Source: CAVRRZ01 sp963723745 (GTDB lineage: Bacteria; Actinomycetota; Actinomycetes; Mycobacteriales; Geodermatophilaceae). From it: a stretch of DNA of 64,000 nt. The position numbers were made by a program, and so were the translations under genes. This document shows, one piece after another, positions 58,382-64,000 of the stretch; position 1 is the stretch's first letter; each line of letters begins with the position of its first letter. Below the pieces are notes generated by a model. It was not told where the DNA came from. It did not search any database and saw only the letters and a list, made by a program, of their open reading frames with translations. The DNA is taken from assembly GCA_963723745.1 (NCBI GenBank), contig CAVRRZ010000004.1, positions 682,001-746,000 of the forward strand, written 5' to 3'.

Positions 58382-59977
58382 ATGGACACGCCCGACCTGA
58401 GCCGCCGCGACGCGCTCAAGGTGTCGCTGCTCGGTGCGGCCGCTCTGGCCCTCCCGTGGCAGGGCACGCTCTCGGCGGGCACGGCCTCGCGGATCTCCAA
58501 GAACAGTATCCCGCGGCCGTACACCGTGCCCTTCCGCACGCCGCCGGTCCTGTCCCCCGTGCGGGTCGACGCGACCACCGACTACTACCGGATCGAGCAG
58601 CGGCCGTTCGTGGGCGAGATCCTGCCCGGGGTGCAGACCCCGCTCTGGGGGTACGACGGGCACGTCCCGGGCCCGACGATCAAGACGACCAGGGATCGGC
58701 GGACCGTCGTCCGCCAGGTCAACCAGCTGCCGGCGAGGCACCCCACGCTGGGCTACGAGCCGTGGACCTCCACGCATCTGCACGGCTCTCCGTCGGAGCC
58801 GCACTTCGACGGCTACGCGTCGGACATCTCCTACCCCGGGCAGTGGAAGGACTACGTCTACCCGAACAACGCCGAGGCGCGCACCCTCTGGTATCACGAC
58901 CACGGCGTCCACCACACCGCCGAGAACGTGTACATGGGCCTGGCCGCCCAGTACCACATCACCGACGCGCACGAGCGGAGCCTGCCGATCCCGCAGGGTC
59001 GGTACGACGTCCCGCTGATCATCGGCGACGTCATGTTCGCCGCGGACGGTTCGCTGATGTGGGACGACGACGACCACACCAGCCTCTTCGGCGACGTGAT
59101 CGTGGTCAACGGCCGCCCGTGGCCCACCATGCCGGTCGAGCAGCGCAAGTACCGCTTCCGGATCCTCAACGCCTCGGTGTCGCGCGCCTACCGGCTACGG
59201 CTCAGCAACGGCCAGCCCTTCACGGTGATCGCCACGGATGGCGGGCTGGTCTCCACGCCGATCACCGTGACCGAGCTCCTGGTCGGGATGGCGGAGCGGT
59301 ACGAGATCGTCGTCGACTTCGCGGGCATCACGGTCGGTCAGCGGATCCAGCTGGTCAACCTCGGGGTGAAGAACACGAAGGACTACGACAACACCGGCAA
59401 GGTGATGCAGTTCCAGGTCTCGGGACCGCCCAGCGACACCAGCCACAACGCAGTTCCCGCGGTGCTCGCGCCGGCCCACCCGGTGATGGCCCTGACGCCG
59501 GCCATGGCCAGACGCACGCGGAAGATGCGGCTCAAGCACGACGACCGCACCAACGTCTGGACGATCGACGACAAGACCTGGGAGGACGTCGTCGACAGCG
59601 GGTTCACCCGCGTGTTCGCCAACCCGCAGCCCGGGGACGTGGAGATCTGGGAGGTGGACAACCGGTCGGGCGGCTGGTTCCACCCCCTGCACATCCACTT
59701 CGTGGACTTCAAGGTGCTCAGCCGCAACGGCCGCCCGCCGCGACCGGAGGAGAACGGGCCGAAGGACGTCGTGTACGCGGGAGAGAGCCAGGTGATCCGG
59801 CTGATCATGAAGTTCTCGACGCCGACCGGACCGCACGGTCGCTACATGATCCACTGCCACAACCTCACGCACGAGGACCACGACATGATGACCCAGTTCC
59901 AGATCGGGGCGCACGACTCCTCGTGCGACCCGATCAACACCGCACCGCCGGTGAGCGGCCCCGAGACGCCGCTGTGA
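58382..59977 (+). CDS. Multicopper oxidase, Tat-exported
   Basis: 531 residues. The N-terminus TPDLSRRDALKVSLLGAAAL is a twin-arginine signal. The copper ligands are at THLHGSPSEP, WYHDHGVHHT, HPLHIHFVDF and MIHCHNLTHEDHDMM, giving the T1, T2 and T3 sites. The long linkers and IHCHNLTHEDHDMM end resemble CotA/phenoxazinone-synthase-type laccases. It oxidises phenols or metals; the true substrate is open. ATG at 58382. TatB is encoded elsewhere in this window. Confidence 0.93.
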   Translation: MDTPDLSRRDALKVSLLGAAALALPWQGTLSAGTASRISKNSIPRPYTVPFRTPPVLSPVRVDATTDYYRIEQRPFVGEILPGVQTPLWGYDGHVPGPTIKTTRDRRTVVRQVNQLPARHPTLGYEPWTSTHLHGSPSEPHFDGYASDISYPGQWKDYVYPNNAEARTLWYHDHGVHHTAENVYMGLAAQYHITDAHERSLPIPQGRYDVPLIIGDVMFAADGSLMWDDDDHTSLFGDVIVVNGRPWPTMPVEQRKYRFRILNASVSRAYRLRLSNGQPFTVIATDGGLVSTPITVTELLVGMAERYEIVVDFAGITVGQRIQLVNLGVKNTKDYDNTGKVMQFQVSGPPSDTSHNAVPAVLAPAHPVMALTPAMARRTRKMRLKHDDRTNVWTIDDKTWEDVVDSGFTRVFANPQPGDVEIWEVDNRSGGWFHPLHIHFVDFKVLSRNGRPPRPEENGPKDVVYAGESQVIRLIMKFSTPTGPHGRYMIHCHNLTHEDHDMMTQFQIGAHDSSCDPINTAPPVSGPETPL

Positions 59978-60534
59978 CGTCCGTGGACGCCGCCGCGGCA
60001 CCCGCCGCCTCCGCCTTCCCGCTCGAGCCACGCCCGCTGTCGCGCCGGTGGGCGCACGCAGCCGTGGTCACCCTCGCCGCCGCCGGCGCACTGCACCTCG
60101 TGGCGGCCGCTGACCACCGGAGCGGCCCCGACCCGGTGGTCGCCTTCTTCCTCGCCGTCGCGCTCGCCCAGCTGGGTACCGCTGTCTGGCTCGCCGTCGA
60201 GGCGCGCACGCGCCACCGGCCGGGGAGCCTGCCCGTCCTGCTCGCGACGGTTGCCACCGTCGGGCTGCTGCTCCTGTACCTCGCTGCCCACACGACGGAT
60301 CTCCTCACCGGCGTCGTCGGCGGGTCCGTGGAGCCACTCGACGGCGGTCACACCCACCCGACGACGGCGACCGGTGTGGAGTCGGCCGGATGGCTCGGCA
60401 GTGCGACGGTCGCCGTCGAGGTCGTCCTGCTGCTCGCGCTGATGGCGCTGCTGCCGAGCCGCGCTCGCCGTCTCGCGGCCGACGGGCTCCTGGCGCTCGG
60501 CGCGCTGGTGTGGGCCCTGTGGCTGTTCGGCTGA
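59974..60534 (+). CDS. Membrane protein, five helices
   Basis: 186 residues with helices (WAHAAVVTLAAAGALHLVAA, VVAFFLAVALAQLGTAVWLA, VLLATVATVGLLLLYLAA, VAVEVVLLLALMALL and GLLALGALVWALWLF) and a His-containing loop, GGHTHPTTATG. It is coupled to the multicopper oxidase by GTGA overlap (GTG at 59974), so it may assist copper or electron handling, but this is inference. Confidence 0.8.
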   Translation: MTSVDAAAAPAASAFPLEPRPLSRRWAHAAVVTLAAAGALHLVAAADHRSGPDPVVAFFLAVALAQLGTAVWLAVEARTRHRPGSLPVLLATVATVGLLLLYLAAHTTDLLTGVVGGSVEPLDGGHTHPTTATGVESAGWLGSATVAVEVVLLLALMALLPSRARRLAADGLLALGALVWALWLFG

Positions 60535-61085
60535 ACGACCCGGACCCCGGCCTCCCCCGCTCCCCCCTCCGGAGCCGGGGCACGCTTCGACGCGTCGGGT
60601 TGTCCACGGGCCTGGTGGTCCTGCTGCTGCTGTGCCTGGGGATCAGCGGGGTGCTCCCGGTCCGGGTCGTCCGGGTGGCATCGGACAGCATGGTGCCGGC
60701 ACTCTCGGCCGGGGACCTGGTGGTCGTCGTCCCGACACGGGAGGTGGCGCGACGCGATGTGGTCGCGGTGACCCGGCCGGGCGGCGACGACCTGATCGTG
60801 AAGCGCGCGGTGGCGGTCGGGGGCGACCGCGTCGCGATCGAGGACGGCGTCCTGACCGTCGACGGCACTCCTGCGTGCGAGCCGGCCATCGACCCGGACC
60901 GCATCGACGGGGTGTGGTTCGCCCCTGTCACGGTGCCCGACGGCGAGCTGTTCCTGCTGGGGGACGACCGCCGTGACGCGGTCGACTCGCGCGACTTCGG
61001 CACCGTCCCGGCCTCCGACGTCGTCGGCGTCGTCCACAGCCGGTTGTGGCCGTCCCCCGGCGGGCTCGCCGGGACGCCGTGCTGA
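60519..61085 (+). CDS. Signal peptidase I (S26), small
   Basis: 188 residues with an N-terminal helix (GLVVLLLLCLGISGVLP), catalytic Ser in VASDSMVPALSAGDLV (about residue 56) and Lys in LIVKRAVAVGGDRV (about 94), and the box E motif LGDDRRDAVDSRDFGTV. It removes signal peptides and may process the secreted proteins nearby. The GTG at 60519 overlaps the previous gene by 16 bp; TTG at 60600 is another candidate. Confidence 0.88.
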   Translation: MAVRLNDPDPGLPRSPLRSRGTLRRVGLSTGLVVLLLLCLGISGVLPVRVVRVASDSMVPALSAGDLVVVVPTREVARRDVVAVTRPGGDDLIVKRAVAVGGDRVAIEDGVLTVDGTPACEPAIDPDRIDGVWFAPVTVPDGELFLLGDDRRDAVDSRDFGTVPASDVVGVVHSRLWPSPGGLAGTPC

Positions 61086-61103
61086 CCGGTGGAGGCCTCG
61101 ACC

Positions 61104-61877
61104 TCAGCCGGTGAACGGCGCCAGCCGCAGCCCGGCGTCGGTGAGCGCCGCCCGCACCGCCCTGGCCAGGTCGACCGCGCCGGGCGTGTCCCCGTGCACG
61201 CAGACCGAGTCCACCTCGACGGCCACCTCCCGGCCGTCGACGGCGACGACGGTGCCCTCGATGGCCATCCGGACGGCGCGGGCGGCCACCGTCCCCGGGT
61301 CGCGGACGAGCGCACCCGGGTCCCGCCGCGGCACGAGCGCGCCCTCCGGCGTGTAGCCGCGGTCGGCGAACCCCTCGCGGACGGTGCGCAGGCCGGCCTC
61401 GGCGGCGGCCCGCAGCAGCGCCGACCCGGGCAGGCCGAGCACCGGCAGGCCGGGGTCGAACCGGCGGACGGCGTCGACCACGGCGCGAGCCTGCCCCTCG
61501 TGGTCGACGGCGGCGTTGTACAGGGCCCCGTGCGGCTTGACGTAGGCCACCCGTCCGCCGCTGACCCGCGCGACGCCGTCGAGGGCGGCCAGCTGGTAGA
61601 GCACGTCGTCCTCGAGCTCGGCCGGGTCGACGTCGATGAACCGGCGGCCGAAGCCGGTGAGGTCGCGGTAGGACACCTGGGCGCCGATCGCGACGCCGGT
61701 CTCGACCGCACGCGCGCAGACCCGGCGCATCGTCGAAGGGTCACCGGCGTGGAAGCCGCAGGCGACGTTCGCGCTGGTCACCACGCCGAGCAGCGCGTCG
61801 TCCTCACCGAGACGCCAGATGCCGAAGCTCTCCCCCAGGTCGGCGTTGAGGTCGACACTGCGGCCGGAAGTGGTCAC
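61104..61877 (-). CDS. pxpA: 5-oxoprolinase subunit PxpA (LamB/YcsF)
   Basis: 257 residues. VDLNADLGESFGIWRLGEDD, SANVACGFHAGDPSTMRRVC and YVKPHGALYNAAVDHEGQAR are diagnostic. It completes the PxpABC enzyme whose B and C subunits lie 12 kb away. GTG at 61877, divergent from the crtI-type gene; it is convergent with the signal peptidase, 18 bp apart. Confidence 0.95.
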   Translation of the reverse strand: MTTSGRSVDLNADLGESFGIWRLGEDDALLGVVTSANVACGFHAGDPSTMRRVCARAVETGVAIGAQVSYRDLTGFGRRFIDVDPAELEDDVLYQLAALDGVARVSGGRVAYVKPHGALYNAAVDHEGQARAVVDAVRRFDPGLPVLGLPGSALLRAAAEAGLRTVREGFADRGYTPEGALVPRRDPGALVRDPGTVAARAVRMAIEGTVVAVDGREVAVEVDSVCVHGDTPGAVDLARAVRAALTDAGLRLAPFTG

Positions 61878-61901
61878 CGGCGCAGTCTCGCACCGCTGAC
61901 C

Positions 61902-61907
61902 TACCGT
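61902..61907 (+). promoter_or_regulatory. -10 box of CrtI-type gene
   Basis: TACCGT, 6 nt before the GTG at 61914. Confidence 0.5.
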
Positions 61908-61913
61908 GGCGGG

Positions 61914-63407
61914 GTGGCCCGGGTCGTCGTCGTCGGCGCCGGGCTGGGGAGCCTGGCGGCTGCCGCCCGGCTGGCCGCGCTCGGCCACGGGGTGACGGTG
62001 CTGGAGCAGGCGGCCGACGTCGGCGGCAAGCTCGGCTGGTTCAGCCGCGACGGGCACGCGTTCGACACCGGCCCGAGCCTGGTCACGCTGCCCGACGTCC
62101 ACCGGGACCTCTTCGCGGCGACCGGCGGATCACTGGACGACGCGCTGGACCTGGTGCGGCTCGACCCGGCCGGCGAGCTGCGCTTCGCCGACGGCACGGC
62201 CGTGCGGCTGCCCGGCCGGCGAACGGAGGTGCCCGACGCGCTGGACGCCGCGCTCGGGCCCGGCGCCGGGGCCCAGTGGGCCGCCCTCATGGCGCGGGGC
62301 GAGCGGATGTGGCAGGTCACCGAGGAGCCGTTCCTGCGCTCGCCGCTGCGCGGTGCCGCCACGCTGGCCCGGCTGGCCCGCCGCGCGGGCGACGTGGCCA
62401 CGGTGGCGCCGTGGCAGACGCTGCGTGGACTGGGCTCCCGGCACCTGACCGACCCGCGGCTGCGCATGCTGCTCGACCGCTACGCCACCTACTCCGGCTC
62501 CGATCCGCGCCGGGCGCCGGCGGTGCTGGCCACGGTGCCGTACGTGGAACAGGAGTTCGGCAGCTGGTACGTGCGGGGCGGCCTGCGGCAGCTGGCGACC
62601 GCCGTGCTCGAGCGGGCGCAGGCGTGCGGTGCCGTCGTCCGCACCGGTTGTGCCGTGCGCCGGGTCGTGCTCTCCGGCGGCCGGGCCGCCGGGGTGGAGC
62701 TCGCCGGCGGCGAGGTCGTGCCGGCCGACGTCGTGGTGTCCGGCGTCGACGCAGCGGCCCTGTACGCCGATCTGCTGCCGCCGTCGCGACGCACCCGGGG
62801 GGTACGGAGGGCGCTGGCCCGCAGCACGCCGTCGCTCTCGGGGTTCGTGCTGCTGCTGGCGCTCCGCGGCCGGACGCCGGACCTCGCCCACCACACCGTG
62901 CTGTTCCCCGACGACTACGACGCCGAGTTCGACGCGGTCTTCGGCACCGGGCGCTTCGCGACGCCGCGGCCGGTCGACGACCCGACCGTCTACGTGAGCG
63001 CGCCCGACGACCCCGCACTCCGGCCGGACGACGACAGCGAGTCGTGGTTCGTGCTGGTCAACGCCCCCCGGCACGGGGAGGCCGTGGACTGGACGGCCCC
63101 CGGGCGCGCGGACTCCTACGCGCGGACCGTGCTCGACACGATGGCCCGCCGCGGGCTCGACGTCCGGTCGCGGGTGAAGTGGTGCGAGGTGCGCACGCCC
63201 GCCGACCTCGAACGGGACACCGGCAGCGTCGGCGGCTCGATCTACGGCACCTCGAGCAACGGGGCGCGGGCAGCCTTCCTGCGTCCGGGCAACGTCTCCC
63301 CGGTGCCGGGTCTCTTCCTCGTCGGCGGCTCGTCGCACCCCGGCGGCGGGCTGCCGCTGGTCGCGCTGTCGGCCGAGATCGTGGCCGGGTCGATCGGGCC
63401 GGCGTGA
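61914..63407 (+). CDS. Phytoene-desaturase-type FAD oxidoreductase (CrtI/CrtD family)
   Basis: 497 residues. ARVVVVGAGLGSLAAAARLA is the dinucleotide fold, followed by LGWFSRDGHAFDTGPSLVTL and the C-terminal VGGSSHPGGGLPLVALSAEI signature of carotenoid desaturases. The protein could be a phytoene desaturase or a related 3,4-desaturase/oxygenase; no other carotenoid gene is in the window. GTG at 61914. Confidence 0.88.
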   Translation: MARVVVVGAGLGSLAAAARLAALGHGVTVLEQAADVGGKLGWFSRDGHAFDTGPSLVTLPDVHRDLFAATGGSLDDALDLVRLDPAGELRFADGTAVRLPGRRTEVPDALDAALGPGAGAQWAALMARGERMWQVTEEPFLRSPLRGAATLARLARRAGDVATVAPWQTLRGLGSRHLTDPRLRMLLDRYATYSGSDPRRAPAVLATVPYVEQEFGSWYVRGGLRQLATAVLERAQACGAVVRTGCAVRRVVLSGGRAAGVELAGGEVVPADVVVSGVDAAALYADLLPPSRRTRGVRRALARSTPSLSGFVLLLALRGRTPDLAHHTVLFPDDYDAEFDAVFGTGRFATPRPVDDPTVYVSAPDDPALRPDDDSESWFVLVNAPRHGEAVDWTAPGRADSYARTVLDTMARRGLDVRSRVKWCEVRTPADLERDTGSVGGSIYGTSSNGARAAFLRPGNVSPVPGLFLVGGSSHPGGGLPLVALSAEIVAGSIGPA

Positions 63408-63440
63408 CGGGCTGAGCCGTGCGCGCGCAACGGTGCCACC

Positions 63441-64000
63441 ATGGCGGCCGTGAGCGTCGCCCCGACCGCCGGCCTCCGGATGGGCACGCCCGAGGCCCGC
63501 TGGGTGCTCCTCACGACCGTGCTCGGCTCGTCGCTGGCGATGCTCGACGCCACGGTGGTCAACGTCGCGCTGGAGAGCATCGGCCGGGACTTCGGCGCCG
63601 ACTTCACCGGGCTGCAGTGGACGGTCAACGCCTACACGCTGACGCTCGCGTCGCTGATCCTGCTCGGCGGCTCGCTCGGCGACCGGTTCGGCCGCCGGCG
63701 GATCTTCGTCCTCGGCGTCCTCTGGTTCGCCGTCGCCTCGCTGCTGTGCGGGCTCGCGCCGAGCGTGGAGACGCTGGTCGCCGCCCGGGCACTGCAGGGG
63801 GTGGGTGGGGCGCTCCTGACGCCGGGCAGCCTGGCCATCATCTCCGCGGCCTTCCACGGCACCGACCGGGCAGCGGCGATCGGCGCGTGGTCGGGCCTCA
63901 GCGGGGTGGCCGCGGCGGTCGGCCCGCTGCTCGGCGGGTGGCTGGTCGAGTGGAGCTGGCGGGCGGTGTTCCTCATCAATCTGCCCGTGGCCGCCCTCGT
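63441..64000 (+). CDS. DHA2-family MFS drug transporter, 3' end beyond window
   Basis: First 186 residues. RWVLLTTVLGSSLAMLDATVVNVAL is helix 1 with the DHA2 motif, LGGSLGDRFGRRRIFVLGVL the loop signature of MFS, and RALQGVGGALLTPGSLAII the helix 4-5 motif of multidrug exporters (EmrB/QacA). ATG at 63441. The remainder lies outside. Confidence 0.9.
   Translation, partial: MAAVSVAPTAGLRMGTPEARWVLLTTVLGSSLAMLDATVVNVALESIGRDFGADFTGLQWTVNAYTLTLASLILLGGSLGDRFGRRRIFVLGVLWFAVASLLCGLAPSVETLVAARALQGVGGALLTPGSLAIISAAFHGTDRAAAIGAWSGLSGVAAAVGPLLGGWLVEWSWRAVFLINLPVAAL

Noticed and set aside
1..64000. CRISPR arrays, rRNA and tRNA genes
   Set aside because: No regularly spaced repeats of 24-40 bp, no rRNA-like conserved segments and no clear tRNA TpsiC arms were noticed; a tRNA or tmRNA scan would be decisive.

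Overview
The window is very GC-rich bacterial chromosome with dense, compact genes, frequent GTG starts and many ATGA/GTGA stop-start overlaps. Gene content (TadABC pilus locus, SigE-RseA-HtrA-TatB-Mrp block, actinobacterial GlgC/GlgA pair, ethylmalonyl-CoA pathway lyase and dehydrogenase, leaderless genes with TAnnnT boxes 6-8 nt before the start) points to an actinomycete. The overall character suggests Geodermatophilaceae (Blastococcus, Geodermatophilus, Modestobacter), but that family assignment is an inference. No rRNA, tRNA, CRISPR array, insertion sequence or prophage was seen.

Layout. 1-7.5 kb (minus strand): GNAT acetyltransferase, MFS transporter, amidohydrolase, quinone oxidoreductase, smpB, ftsX, ftsE, prfB. 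Between 2.2 and 6.2 kb about 17 single-base indels break five consecutive genes, including normally conserved ones, so a patch of poor sequence is more likely than gene decay. 7.5-16.5 kb: small membrane proteins, an alpha/beta hydrolase, CutA, secreted small proteins, a subtilisin-like protease and hypotheticals. 16.5-20.7 kb: a compact Tad (Flp-type) pilus operon tadA-tadB-tadC-flp-tadE-tadE. 21-26.9 kb: an Ltp-repeat surface protein, an orphan PIN remnant, two paralogous Lys-rich micro-proteins, a DUF1028 protein, a hydrolase, AlkD and NADAR. 26.9-35.4 kb: acyl-CoA dehydrogenase and malyl-CoA-lyase-like gene of the ethylmalonyl-CoA pathway, EamA and PhzF proteins, an MgtE-like protein, AzlCD. 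35.5-43.4 kb: mrp, tatB, htrA, rseA, sigE, an O-methyltransferase, glgC and glgA, an order resembling the mycobacterial sigE region.

43.4-49 kb: a cobalamin riboswitch ahead of a BtuFCD-type importer, a membrane protein, and pxpBC (5-oxoprolinase). 49-61 kb: a GAF/ANTAR regulator, a 1742-residue secreted haem peroxidase with RTX repeats, a receiver-only protein, a NarL regulator with its histidine kinase, a multicopper oxidase, a membrane protein and a signal peptidase; this block separates pxpBC from pxpA. 61-64 kb: pxpA, a CrtI-type desaturase and the start of a DHA2 drug transporter.

The most unusual non-coding signal is a set of long inverted repeats (20-25 bp arms, loops of 11-30 nt) of unrelated sequence that sit at gene ends at 4.5, 28.8, 29.9 and 40.9 kb. 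One lies next to a 42-base GGGA tract able to form a G-quadruplex.
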